Assembly (NCBI RefSeq): GCF_042610495.1 | Contig: NZ_JBHGAP010000012.1 | Span: 1 to 64,000, forward strand | From: RU20A sp042610495 | Lineage (GTDB): Bacteria; Pseudomonadota; Alphaproteobacteria; Rhizobiales; Rhizobiaceae | Reading direction: 5' to 3' | Length of the DNA: 64,000 bases | Translations under genes and position numbers: made by a program | In this document: positions 1 through 8,863 of the stretch, one piece after another | How the letters are laid out: each line of letters opens with the position of its first letter | How positions within the stretch are numbered: position 1 is the stretch's first letter | The notes under the pieces: generated by a model | The model's database searches: none | Told to the model about the DNA's origin: nothing | The model's input: the letters and a program-made list of their open reading frames with translations, nothing else

Positions 1-72
1 CTTGTAAAACGCCAGATGTACGGCCGAGGGAAAATCGACCTCCTTCAGGCCCGCGTCATTGGTGCCGGATAG
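1..72 (+). CDS. ISL3 family transposase, C-terminal end (partial)
   Basis: The open frame enters from the left edge and ends at TAG (70-72), giving the last 23 residues, including KRQMYGRGKIDLLQARV. The KRQMYGR-DLLRxR pattern is the characteristic tail of ISL3-family DDE transposases. The catalytic part is outside the window. The short noncoding tail before the terminal repeat fits the normal organisation of the family. Confidence 0.7.
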   Translation, partial: LVKRQMYGRGKIDLLQARVIGAG

Positions 73-102
73 AACTCTGACCACCAAAATTGCGTCAGAG
101 CC
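1..102 (+). mobile_element. Right end of an ISL3-family insertion sequence (truncated by window edge)
   Basis: The last transposase codons are followed by about 30 noncoding bases ending in TCAGAGCC. Read on the minus strand this end begins GGCTCTGACGCAA, which resembles the terminal inverted repeats of proteobacterial ISL3 elements (recalled family pattern, not aligned). The eight bases after it (103-110, AATATTCC) would be one half of the 8-bp target duplication usual for ISL3. The left end lies outside the window, so the duplication cannot be confirmed. Confidence 0.6.
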
Positions 103-104
103 AA

Positions 105-233
105 TATTCCACGCCGAAACACAGCTTGCGCAACCGTGAGAGCTATCTGCACGCACTGCGCAACGCCGCCGGCGAGATTTCCGAAAAGCTCGGCTTTCAC
201 GCCGACCGCACCAAGCACTCCGCGACCGGCTGA
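105..233 (+). pseudogene. C-terminal gene remnant abutting the ISL3 end
   Basis: Immediately after the IS end an open frame runs to TGA (231-233) and reads like genuine protein, containing RNRESYLHALRNAAGEIS and LGFHADRTKH, with no start codon of its own. It is most simply the 3' end of a gene cut by the insertion. The family is not recognised. Bases 234-486 hold nothing that can be supported. Confidence 0.4.
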
Positions 234-486
234 GCCGACAGCACCTGAAGCCGAGCCTGTCGATTTGCACTGAAATCTGCGGGAGTGGGTGCCCCCTCTC
301 GACGGCATCGCAAGGTGCCAGAGTGATGTTCGCGGGAACGTCAGCCATACCAAGAAGCACTGATCATGACCCGTGCTCCGAGTCTCGGAGTCCGATGGAC
401 AGCAGAGACTGAAACTTCAGATAAACGTTGCCCCGCGCCCATAGGACGCGGGAGCCTATTCGTGTCACGGCTCCAGGCGCTTTCGA

Positions 487-699
487 TCAACCGTCGAGGT
501 GGCCAGCAGCAGCGGCGTCAGCAGCCTTGACGGCAACCGCCAACTTGACGCCCTTGACGACCGACACGCCGCCCTCTGTCAGCGCGAGCGCGTCCGCCAG
601 CTTGCCTTCGGGCACGTCGATCTTCTTCACGCTTCCCGAGGCCAAATCGGCAACCCAGACGCCGTCCTCACCCTCTACTGCGAATACGATGGCCGTCAT
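487..699 (-). CDS. Small hypothetical protein (70 aa) downstream of the TPR gene
   Basis: A 70-residue acidic protein without signal peptide or membrane segment. It is rich in Val, Ala and Asp, with an N-terminal stretch GVWVADLASG followed by VKKIDVPEGKLADAL. The ATG at 699 is preceded by a strong GAAGGAGAAGGGA ribosome-binding site lying in the 21-bp gap after the stop of the TPR gene, so the two are probably co-transcribed. No family recognised. The plus-strand frames over the same bases lack a comparable ribosome site. Confidence 0.55.
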   Translation of the reverse strand: MTAIVFAVEGEDGVWVADLASGSVKKIDVPEGKLADALALTEGGVSVVKGVKLAVAVKAADAAAAGHLDG

Positions 700-720
700 G
701 ATGTCCCTTCTCCTTCTCGT

Positions 721-1908
721 TTAAGGGCTTCGAAAACCTGCCTTGAGCAGCCCTTCGCGGTAGTGGTCGCGATGCGCTGGATCTTTGAAGACGATGACGC
801 TCAACCACTTGTTCACGTCAAAACCCGGAGTGGTCTCCATCACGCGGCGGACGTAGGTTTGCGCCTCGCGAGCATTCCCGAGCATTGCGTGGGCTGCGGC
901 GGCAATCCTGTCGGCGAGGGTCGGGTCCTTCATGCGGTCGATGAACGACAGCGCGGCCTGATAGCGGTGAAGAACGTAATTCGCCCCGGCGGCGGACCAA
1001 AGATAGCTGTCCGGTGCGATAGGGCTGTGATCAAGTGCGCTGTTCAGTTTCACAAGCGCCTCCTCCGGCCTCGAAGCATGAACGAGAGTATCCCCGAAGC
1101 TGTAGAGGCCGTCTGCATGATGAGGGCTGAGCGTTTCGGCGTAGGCGAGTGCTTCAACGCTCTGGTCAACGTCGCCGAGATAAATCTGGGTCATGCCGAG
1201 TTCTCGATATCCGGACGACTGGAGCGGATCGACGGTGATCGCGCGGCGGGCGTAGGTATCGCTCTGTTGCAGCAGCCGGATATCACCACGCGCGGTGAGC
1301 AGCCATTCAAGGTAAAGGGTGCGTGCCACGCCCGAGAGCGCAGGCGCAAAGCCGGCGTAGCCCGCCAGGGCGTCTTCGAAATGGCGGCGCGCCTTTCGGA
1401 TGCCGGGCAGGGTGATCTTGAGCAGGTTGTGGTTTCCAAGCAGGTAGCTTTGGTAAGCTTCGCCTTGAAGCGCATAGAAGCCGTTGAGCGCCTGTGACCG
1501 CATGATGTGCTTCGTCACTTGCTGGCAGATGTCTGCGATCAGGCTGAGGCGGCTTTTGAGAAGTCGATCGGCGCGCAGTTCAATCCGCGCGGCCCAGATC
1601 ATTTCATCCAGCGGGAGAAAGACGAGTTGAACCACCATCGTGTCGCCCGAAAGGCGCGTATCGAGGGCATAGCTCACCCGATGTGTCCGCAAAAACTTAA
1701 TCTTCGAAGCGTCTCCGCGCAGCTTGTATGCGGTGTAGGGCGAGACAACCGCGAATGTACTCTCCTGGCAGAGCGCGACAGTGACATCCTCAACCAGAGC
1801 GCTTGCTATCTGATGCGTATGCTGGTCGTTGCCTGCCACACGCAAAGGCAGCAGAAGGGCGACACGAGGAATGCCGTGTGTTTCACTCAAGATTCCCCCT
1901 CCGTCCAA
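721..1908 (-). CDS. TolB-like N-terminal domain / TPR protein
   Basis: 395 aa. Residues about 12-110 resemble the TolB-like module found in rhizobial adenylate-cyclase-type and winged-helix TPR regulators (a start of VALLLPL, then a region predicting which sugar-binding-like fold is shared, ending in WAARIEL). Residues about 150-390 are helical repeats of TPR type (for example ARRHFEDALAGYAGFAPAL and ALVKLNSALDHSPIAPDSY). In relatives this architecture carries an N-terminal DNA-binding or cyclase domain. Here none is present: the frame closes at a stop (1942-1944) just upstream, and the only usable start is TTG at 1908. It is therefore either a stand-alone form or the C-terminal part of a longer ancestor. 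Partners are unknown. It is followed by the 70-aa gene. Confidence 0.65.
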   Translation of the reverse strand: MDGGGILSETHGIPRVALLLPLRVAGNDQHTHQIASALVEDVTVALCQESTFAVVSPYTAYKLRGDASKIKFLRTHRVSYALDTRLSGDTMVVQLVFLPLDEMIWAARIELRADRLLKSRLSLIADICQQVTKHIMRSQALNGFYALQGEAYQSYLLGNHNLLKITLPGIRKARRHFEDALAGYAGFAPALSGVARTLYLEWLLTARGDIRLLQQSDTYARRAITVDPLQSSGYRELGMTQIYLGDVDQSVEALAYAETLSPHHADGLYSFGDTLVHASRPEEALVKLNSALDHSPIAPDSYLWSAAGANYVLHRYQAALSFIDRMKDPTLADRIAAAAHAMLGNAREAQTYVRRVMETTPGFDVNKWLSVIVFKDPAHRDHYREGLLKAGFRSP

Positions 1909-1970
1909 GCAAATGAGCAGGGAAGTGCACGCACCGGGCGTTCAAGCCGTTCGCAATCGACCCCATTCGA

Positions 1971-2045
1971 GAACCATGGATTGATGATCATACTGACGAA
2001 AGCATTCGTGCAAACTCGCGCAAGAGTCGAGGCCAATCATGGTTC
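1971..2045. repeat. Inverted repeat in the intergenic region upstream of the TPR gene
   Basis: GAACCATGGATTG (1971-1983) and CAATCATGGTTC (2034-2045) are inverted copies, 12 paired bases with one bulged base, separated by about 50 bp. They lie 60-140 bp upstream of the TTG start at 1908. This could be a regulatory dyad or the end of a decayed small element. The rest of 1945-2312 shows no convincing gene. Confidence 0.4.
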
Positions 2046-2312
2046 GCTGACGAAATATTTGCGACTTCAGACAGGATAAGAGCTGGTGCAGGCAGGAGCG
2101 GGGATGCGCCATCGCGTTGCTATGTGGTGTGAGTGTGTCGATTTGCGATGAGAAATGGCTCGTGTTTGCCGCCGTCGTGACGAAGACTTTTTCTGCTTCA
2201 CCGGAGGGTGAAACATGGCGCAGGTCGCTTCAGGAATTGAGTGGTCTCGGATATCCAGCGCTTTGTACTCCGGCTAACGGGTCGGTGACGTTTCATTAAA
2301 GAGCGAAACGTC

Positions 2313-5300
2313 TCATTTTTTCGACTTGATCTCTGCCCACATGCCCTGCTGGGTTGCCCACAGGAAGCTGCCGGGCCTGACCGCGTGGTCGCCAACGCCT
2401 TCCAGCGTGAAGGTGAAGTTCTCCACGCGACAGGGGGAGATGCCCGAGAGGGCGCCGACCAGCGGGCTGTCGTCGATCCATCCCGCCTGTTTCAGCTTTG
2501 CGGCGTGAACGACGACGCCGTGCTGGCGGGGCTTGTCGTTGGCGCCGAGCACGCGCAGCCAGACCTTGTCGCCTGGCTCCACCTTCAGAATGGGGTCGGG
2601 CAGGAGCGGATCGTTTCCGCGGGCGATCACGCCGTGGTGGACCGGATAGCTGCGATAGTTCACCGCCTTCTGGCCGCAATCCACCGGATCGAGCCCCGGT
2701 TCGGCGTCGGGCATCGGCGCATGATGACTTCCGTTCACGAAGAAGCGCAGCCCATCCTGCATGAACCAGAACGTCTCCCGTGCGACCAGCGTCTGCCCGT
2801 CCGGTGTGCGGATATCGGCGGAAAAGCTCGTCCAGCCCTCCTTCGTCGTCGATCCCGCCGCATAGGGGCGCACATCGCGCGGCAGGACGACCAGGGCGCC
2901 GATCAGCCCGTGATGGCGATGGTTGCGGATATCGGCCATGTCGTGGAGGTAGCAGACCTGCCCCATGCCGCCTTCGGCAGCCGTCGCCGGAGCGAGCTGC
3001 TCATCGGCATACCACCAGTATTCGCGCCAGTTGCGCCGTCCCGTATGGTCGGCGCGCGAGACCACCGCATTTTGCGGGTCGAACTCAAGATTGCCGCCGT
3101 GCATGCCGTGGGAATCGCTGAATTGCCGTCGTGCTGCCACGGTCGTGTCGGGGTTCAGCCCGACGAAACTGCCATCATCGCTCAGAACGTTGCAGCGCAG
3201 CAGGGAGGCATGGATCGAGACACGCGGGCTGACCGTGCGCCGGTCGGGATGTCCCTGCCAGTCGCGATGCTCGGTCGGCAGGCGGGCCGGCGCCGGCTCG
3301 GGGCCGAGCCGTTGCAGCCCCTCGCGGCGACGGGTGAGATCGTCGTCGTCGGGCTCCAGCAGGTCATTGACGAGAATGATCCGGACCCATTCGCCCGCAA
3401 GGGCGCGCAGCACCAGCGGTGTTTGCGCCTTGGACGACCGCGTCCGACCGACCAGCCTGCGAAAGCCCTCGTTGTCGGGCACATAGCTGCTGCCGGAGGC
3501 TTCGATCTTCAGTTCATCGTCAATCGCCCGTTCAAGGGCCGTGCTGCTGCAGGGCACAACGCGGTAGATCAGGCCCCAGGGGTCGGTCAGGATATCGCCG
3601 ACATAGCGATGCTCATGGCGTTGCGCGACGACGAGATAGGTCCGCGCCGTGCGGGGATCGCGTGGTGGCGGCGTGATCGCCTCCGCCTCCTCCGCATCCG
3701 GCGCCGCGGCCTGGGGGCGGGTCAGCGCGGGCAGGGGCTTGAAGGCGTCGTGGTTTGCCGCTGTCGGCGGCAGGACCCGCACGAAGCCCCAATTGCCGAG
3801 CCAGAAATCGTCCAGCGTACCGAAATGCCAGAGATGATCGCCCACCCCATAGGGCGAGGCATCCTGCGGGTTGATATCGAGCGTGAAGGCCTCGGAAATG
3901 CCGAGCGTCTGCTGGTTGACCAGCGTCGCCTGCGGATGTCCCCAGTCCCGGCGCCAGCGCAGGCCATGGGCGGTGAAGCTGTGCTGCTCTTCATGCGAGC
4001 CCTGGATCAGGCGGATGCGCAGCCGCTCGCCGGGATAAGTCCGGATGATCGGCGTGTCCGGATCGCCCTTGTCGCCGGCGAAATTCTTCTTGTCGCGCAC
4101 GGCGGAGCTGAACCAGGCCGAGGGATCGGGGCCGCGGAAGCGCAGCGGCGCGCACCGATAGTTCACGCCCATCACGCCCGGATCGCTCATGCCCGAGAGC
4201 ATCGGCGGCGGATTGAGCGCCTTGCCGTTGCGGTTCAGCATGGGAATGTAATCCGCCACGGCCAGGCAGGCTTCGCGATAGGGCGGCAGTTTGCTCGATG
4301 CGGGCGGCACGATCACGGCCTGCTGCTCGTGCCAGGCGATCCGGCCCTGGTCGTCGTGCCGCGTCCATTGGGAGCCGTGGGGCTGGACCATCAGCGCGGA
4401 AAAAAGGCCGCGCTTCTGGCGGAAATTCGCCAGCAGATGGTCGTGGAAGAAGCAGGGGCCGAACTCCTCGTCCACCACCCAGCGATGCAGGCTGACGTTG
4501 CGCATTTCGCCGGGCGCATTCGGCCCGACGGCCTCGGGCGCGCTCGCGCCGGAGAGATAGTTCCATCCGGTCGACGAGCCGTCCGCGGCCAGAACGTCGA
4601 ACTTGACGAGATGCACGTGCAGCCCGCATTCGACGGGCAACTGGCCGAAATCATACTGGTCGGCGACAAATCCCGGCAGGATATTGTGCTGGCGCCACTC
4701 CACGATGTCGCCATGGTTGGCCCGCGGGAAACAGGGTTCCGGGTTGCCGTCGAGGTCTGCGGCAAACGTTTCCTCCTGCACGATCCGGAAAGCGCCCTGC
4801 TCGTCTTTCTCCCATATTTTCACGCCCATGAGCCGATAGTGGTGGCCATTCGGATCGAACCAGCCATCGACATTGTAGTCGATGCGGTCGTGACGCACCT
4901 CGATGTCGTAGCTGATCTTGCGGGGGGGCGGCAGCTCGGCCGCCTCGTTCCAACGCTCCGCGCATGCATCGAGATCGACGAACAGGGCGCCGGGCCGGCT
5001 GCCGTCGCGGCAGCCGGGCGCCATGGCGGCGACTTCCGCAGCCGAGGCATCGGGCATCCCGAGCACGATGCGCCGTCCGTTGCGATGCTCGGGCCGGGCG
5101 GCAGGCGGCGGCGGCGACTTGGAGGGGTAGACGCCGTCGATAAACCAGGGAAAGCCCGGCGTTTCCAGCGTCGAGGGCTCGACCTCGCGATCCGGCAGGG
5201 CAAAGAGGCGCGGGCAGTGGCTGCCATCGGGATAGGGGCGACTTCCATCCACCAGCCGGTCGTAACTGCGCCAAAGCCCCCACATGCCGTGATGGAAGTG

Positions 5301-7319
5301 CGGGTAGAGATGGCAATGCCAGATGATGTCGCCGATGGCATGTTGGCGGCTGCCCGACCCGAACAGCGGATCGATGGTCATGCCGGTCTGCGGGCTGATG
5401 GTGATCGAGTCCAGAAGATGCGAGCCCTTCTTGTTGGGCGCGCCATTTTTCTCGCTGTAGGCGTCATCGCCATGGACCGAAGGCGTGGCGGTATGCGTGC
5501 CGACCGCATGCCATTCATGGACGTGCAGGTGGTAGACGTGGGTTTCCTTGACGCCCGCATGCACCAGCCGCACCCGGCACGGATCGCCCTTGTAGGCGCG
5601 CTGGACATGGGTCAGCGGATCGCCAAACAGCCAGCTGCTGTGGTGCTGTTCTTCCCCGGCAACCTTTTCGAGCCACTTGCCCGTCGAGTCCCTGGCCGTC
5701 ACGAAATATTCGTCGAGCTCCTCCGTCAGAGCCCAGCCGAAGGCGCTGAGATCGACCTTTCCGGCTTCGGGCAGCTTTCGACCGCGGGATTCATGCACCA
5801 GTTCGCGCATGCGGTGCGGATAACGATTGTGCATCGGCGCCGCCCGGTAGGACAGCGGCATCAGCGAGTGATCGCCGACCGTGTGGAGCCCGGAATGGAT
5901 CTCCGGTTCGTCGTGGATGAACACGGTGAATTCGCGAAAATACCGCTTCAGCCCGTTTTTCTTGTCGGTGTGGTAATCGACGTAAGGTTCTGTGGTCAGT
6001 TCCTTGTCTGGCACATCCGGCTTGAGGACGACGTCCAGCATGTTCGCCCAGGGGCAGCCGGTCAGATTGTCGCCGGTCTCCTGGTCGAGCCAGAGCGTAC
6101 CTTCCGGCTCGACGATCAGGGCGCCGAACAGGCCATGCGTGTTGGTGCCGTCCTCATTGCCACGCAGGTCTGCGAGATCGTTGATCGGCCAGACGCCTTC
6201 CGCATCCGCCTTCAAGCTCACGGTGACGCTGTGCGGACCGCCAGGGAAGGACCGGGGCGGGCACCGGCTATCGAGATTATCGCCGATGAAGCTTCCGTCG
6301 GAAAAATGCGGGCCGCCATTCATGACGTGCCCTTGCACGAAGAGACCGACATGCCGGCGGGACAGGTGGTTCGTCAGCTTGATCCGGACCTCCTCGCCGA
6401 CGCAGGCTCTCAGAACCAGGGGCCGGAGAAGGGGGATCGGCTTCATCGGATTATAACGGTCGCATGGTCCGACCGGCTTGCCGGTGTGATCGTTGAAGAT
6501 CAGCCGGGCAAGCCATTCCTGTTTGTCAGCAAGGCCGGCCTTAGTGGCGGCGGCCTGGAGATCCTGATTCTCCAGCGTCGGCCTATAGCGGTGAAACCAG
6601 CTCGCAATCGCCTCGTTGATCAGCTTTTCCTGCAAGGTCCAGTGCTCGCGCATCTGCTGACGCTGACGCCGGGTCAGGCTGACGAGGCGCACGGGACGCT
6701 CGACCTCGGGGTCTTCGATATCCTCCAGCTCGCTTTGCACGCCCCGCACCTCAAGCGGATCGTAAAAGGCATCGACCGCGTTCCACCGCGCAAGGCCTTT
6801 GGTGCGCTGGAGGTCGGTCAGCGCGATCTGCAGCTCCGTCAGCTGGCGCTCGACATTCATCCGCACGGCGCGATCGCGGTCCGTGGCATGATAGCGGCGA
6901 TGGTCGTCATGCTCATGGTGCGGGTCGCTGTCGTAATGATCGCAGTCATCGAGGCGCGGCCGCTCCTCGCGTGCCGCCAGCCATGCCAGCAGCGCCTGAT
7001 CCTCCGGCGTTCCGTCCTCAAGGCGTTCGATCATCGCGTCGAGCCGCTCCAGCCCGTCGATCACCAGCCGGGCGCGCTGGCGCCGGTGATGCAGGCGGGG
7101 AAGGATCTCGGTGCCCCGGTCCTCGTCATCCGGGTCCGCCGCAGTGCCCTTGGGCCTGCTGTAGCGGGTCTCGTACCAGAGCGACTTGCACCATTCCAGG
7201 AGGGGCACAACCGCGCTGTGGACGAAGACCATGCCGTTCGGATCATGATCGCCCTCCGGCGTGTAGACGACGGGAATCGAAAAGGCGACGATGTCGTATT
7301 CACGCGGAGTGGACGTCAT
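2313..7319 (-). CDS. Giant multicopper oxidase, MnxG/MofA-like
   Basis: 1668 aa, far longer than ordinary three-domain laccases (about 500 aa) and close to the size of MofA/MnxG-type manganese oxidases. Copper-binding signatures are visible: HLHVHEWH near residue 597, a textbook type-1/type-3 motif HCHLYPHFHHGM at about 668-679 (HCHxxxHxxxxM), LHVHLVKFDV near 900, FFHDHLLANFRQKRGLFSAL near 957, HSFTAHGLRW near 1113, GDHLWHFG near 1160 and YLHDMADIRNHRHHGLIGAL near 1457. Residues 50-250 are charged and His/Asp-rich and lack cupredoxin motifs. No N-terminal signal peptide is apparent, so location is uncertain. It is the last gene of a tight operon with DUF2182, DUF1326 and a 344-aa protein. Mn(II) oxidation is inference from motif order and length; another metal or organic substrate is possible. 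Confidence 0.85.
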   Translation of the reverse strand: MTSTPREYDIVAFSIPVVYTPEGDHDPNGMVFVHSAVVPLLEWCKSLWYETRYSRPKGTAADPDDEDRGTEILPRLHHRRQRARLVIDGLERLDAMIERLEDGTPEDQALLAWLAAREERPRLDDCDHYDSDPHHEHDDHRRYHATDRDRAVRMNVERQLTELQIALTDLQRTKGLARWNAVDAFYDPLEVRGVQSELEDIEDPEVERPVRLVSLTRRQRQQMREHWTLQEKLINEAIASWFHRYRPTLENQDLQAAATKAGLADKQEWLARLIFNDHTGKPVGPCDRYNPMKPIPLLRPLVLRACVGEEVRIKLTNHLSRRHVGLFVQGHVMNGGPHFSDGSFIGDNLDSRCPPRSFPGGPHSVTVSLKADAEGVWPINDLADLRGNEDGTNTHGLFGALIVEPEGTLWLDQETGDNLTGCPWANMLDVVLKPDVPDKELTTEPYVDYHTDKKNGLKRYFREFTVFIHDEPEIHSGLHTVGDHSLMPLSYRAAPMHNRYPHRMRELVHESRGRKLPEAGKVDLSAFGWALTEELDEYFVTARDSTGKWLEKVAGEEQHHSSWLFGDPLTHVQRAYKGDPCRVRLVHAGVKETHVYHLHVHEWHAVGTHTATPSVHGDDAYSEKNGAPNKKGSHLLDSITISPQTGMTIDPLFGSGSRQHAIGDIIWHCHLYPHFHHGMWGLWRSYDRLVDGSRPYPDGSHCPRLFALPDREVEPSTLETPGFPWFIDGVYPSKSPPPPAARPEHRNGRRIVLGMPDASAAEVAAMAPGCRDGSRPGALFVDLDACAERWNEAAELPPPRKISYDIEVRHDRIDYNVDGWFDPNGHHYRLMGVKIWEKDEQGAFRIVQEETFAADLDGNPEPCFPRANHGDIVEWRQHNILPGFVADQYDFGQLPVECGLHVHLVKFDVLAADGSSTGWNYLSGASAPEAVGPNAPGEMRNVSLHRWVVDEEFGPCFFHDHLLANFRQKRGLFSALMVQPHGSQWTRHDDQGRIAWHEQQAVIVPPASSKLPPYREACLAVADYIPMLNRNGKALNPPPMLSGMSDPGVMGVNYRCAPLRFRGPDPSAWFSSAVRDKKNFAGDKGDPDTPIIRTYPGERLRIRLIQGSHEEQHSFTAHGLRWRRDWGHPQATLVNQQTLGISEAFTLDINPQDASPYGVGDHLWHFGTLDDFWLGNWGFVRVLPPTAANHDAFKPLPALTRPQAAAPDAEEAEAITPPPRDPRTARTYLVVAQRHEHRYVGDILTDPWGLIYRVVPCSSTALERAIDDELKIEASGSSYVPDNEGFRRLVGRTRSSKAQTPLVLRALAGEWVRIILVNDLLEPDDDDLTRRREGLQRLGPEPAPARLPTEHRDWQGHPDRRTVSPRVSIHASLLRCNVLSDDGSFVGLNPDTTVAARRQFSDSHGMHGGNLEFDPQNAVVSRADHTGRRNWREYWWYADEQLAPATAAEGGMGQVCYLHDMADIRNHRHHGLIGALVVLPRDVRPYAAGSTTKEGWTSFSADIRTPDGQTLVARETFWFMQDGLRFFVNGSHHAPMPDAEPGLDPVDCGQKAVNYRSYPVHHGVIARGNDPLLPDPILKVEPGDKVWLRVLGANDKPRQHGVVVHAAKLKQAGWIDDSPLVGALSGISPCRVENFTFTLEGVGDHAVRPGSFLWATQQGMWAEIKSKK

Positions 7320-7334
7320 GAAGCGCTCCCTGAG

Positions 7335-8156
7335 CTAGAAAAAGGCGGGTGGAAGGGCGCCTGCGAGCAGGAGCGCGCCGACCAGGATCGCGAAGGCGGC
7401 CTGCAGCGGGATCAGCGGACGAAACACCGGCAGCATCCGCTCCAGCGTCATCATCAGTGCCGTCACGACCATGATCGGCAGCATGAGCGCGCCGACCAGC
7501 ACACTGAGGATCATCATGGCCCAGCAGCAGCCGACGCAGATCACGCCGTAGCGCGCGCCGATCCGCAGCGCCGACAGGCGTGGCCGCGCGCCCTGCCAGC
7601 CTGTCATCATCACGCTGGTGGGACTGCGACAGGCATCCATGCAGGACATCTTCAGCGACGTGAACTGAAACAGGCCGGCGGCGACGGCGGCGATGGCGGC
7701 GGCAATCTGCGGCCGCTCGGCCGCCAGCGGCAGCAAGCGCAGCCCGGCCCGACCCGCGCTGCCGACGGCCAGCAGACAAAGGCCGGCCAGCATCCACACG
7801 AGGAGGAAGGCGAGCGGAACGAGAAGCAGAAGCAGCAGCCCGTCGCTGCGGCCCTGAAACAGACGCTGGCTGGCCCGCATCAGCGGCAGGGCCGGCGGAA
7901 GCATCATCGCCACGACCATCAGCGCCCAGCCGACCAGCCAGTTGCCGACGCCGGGACCGGAAATGTCGGGCGCCGTGCCGCAGATGCTCAAGAGCCCGAG
8001 CATGCCTTGCTCGTCAACCCATGCCGCCTGTTCCGGCATGGCCATGAGGGCAGCGTGAAAAACGATGACCCCTGCCCAGCCAAGCACCGCCGTGCCCAGC
8101 ACGACAAGCACAAGCCGGATCGAGCCGTCGGGTCCATTCGCGACAGCGACGGCCAT
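7335..8156 (-). CDS. DUF2182 integral membrane protein
   Basis: 273 aa with about six or seven hydrophobic segments. Signature pieces of DUF2182 (predicted metal-binding integral membrane protein) are present: WALMVVAMMLPPALPL at 77-92, FQFTSLKMSCMDACRSP at 163-179 and ICVGCCWAMM at 206-215. The paired Cys motifs and the Met-rich helices suggest a soft-metal site such as copper, but the function is not established. It starts 3 bp after the DUF1326 gene and ends 15 bp before the multicopper oxidase, so it is translated from the same message. A role in copper delivery to the oxidase is a plausible inference. Confidence 0.8.
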   Translation of the reverse strand: MAVAVANGPDGSIRLVLVVLGTAVLGWAGVIVFHAALMAMPEQAAWVDEQGMLGLLSICGTAPDISGPGVGNWLVGWALMVVAMMLPPALPLMRASQRLFQGRSDGLLLLLLVPLAFLLVWMLAGLCLLAVGSAGRAGLRLLPLAAERPQIAAAIAAVAAGLFQFTSLKMSCMDACRSPTSVMMTGWQGARPRLSALRIGARYGVICVGCCWAMMILSVLVGALMLPIMVVTALMMTLERMLPVFRPLIPLQAAFAILVGALLLAGALPPAFF

Positions 8157-8159
8157 CCC

Positions 8160-8855
8160 CTAATCCTTTGCGACGAGCGGCTGCTTTTCTTCCGCCATCC
8201 CGCCGCTGAACGGATCTCCGTGACGGTAGGTGAAGCGGCTGCGCATGCCGGAGCGGCCACGGAAATTCAGCGGGCCACCGGGAAGCGCTGCGACATCGAC
8301 CGTCAACTGGTCCATCGTCTGGACCACCACCTCGCCATCTCCGATTCCCATTTCCGCACTCAGCGCGGTATCTTTCATCGTCATGAAACGTGACTGATCC
8401 GCGAATTTTTTGTTTGTCCCCGCCGCTTTCGCGATGATCTGGTCGCTGGCCTGTATCTCGAGATGGAAGCTTTGCCGCTCGAACGTGGCGGTAATCGTCG
8501 CCGGCCGGTAACCGAGATGGACGCCCATCAGCTTCACGAGTGCCTCGAGATCATTGCCACCGCGGCGGCCCGAAAACGCTTCGAGCAGCAATCGCTCTGC
8601 CTGTGACGCGGTGTCGACAGCGCCGGTATCGATGAACAACATCACCTGCCCCTTGGCGCGCACGGCATGGTAGGTCGCCGCCGCCACCTTCATCCCGGCC
8701 ACGGAGACGCCGTCAATCCGGGAGTCTTCGCCGAAGGACCAGAGATAGAGGCCGCTGCAATGGTCCTCGTCGGGAACGTCCGCCACCCAGCAGGGGCAGA
8801 CGGTAAAGCAGTCACAGCATTCGACGAAATCGCCCGTGAGCCTGTAGCCCATCAT
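8160..8855 (-). CDS. DUF1326 domain protein, Cys-rich
   Basis: 231 aa, cytoplasmic by sequence. The N-terminus has the DUF1326 cysteine cluster: C13, C14, C16, C20, C22 and C33 in the context ECCDCFTVCPCW. The rest is a beta-rich soluble domain with the family segment GLYLWSFGEDSRIDGVSVAGM. DUF1326 and DUF2182 genes commonly sit next to each other, as here (3 bp apart). The cluster would suit binding of copper or another thiophilic metal; this is inference. The ATG at 8855 follows GAGAGGTGAC. It lies 8 bp after the 344-aa gene. Confidence 0.8.
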   Translation of the reverse strand: MMGYRLTGDFVECCDCFTVCPCWVADVPDEDHCSGLYLWSFGEDSRIDGVSVAGMKVAAATYHAVRAKGQVMLFIDTGAVDTASQAERLLLEAFSGRRGGNDLEALVKLMGVHLGYRPATITATFERQSFHLEIQASDQIIAKAAGTNKKFADQSRFMTMKDTALSAEMGIGDGEVVVQTMDQLTVDVAALPGGPLNFRGRSGMRSRFTYRHGDPFSGGMAEEKQPLVAKD

Positions 8856-8863
8856 GTCACCTC

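Noticed and set aside
2385..8393. An open plus-strand frame of about 2000 codons opposite the multicopper oxidase and DUF2182 genes
   Set aside because: Low-complexity Arg/Ala/Gly/His-rich translation, no domains, no ribosome site. It is the antisense shadow of GC-rich codons; the minus-strand frames carry real motifs.
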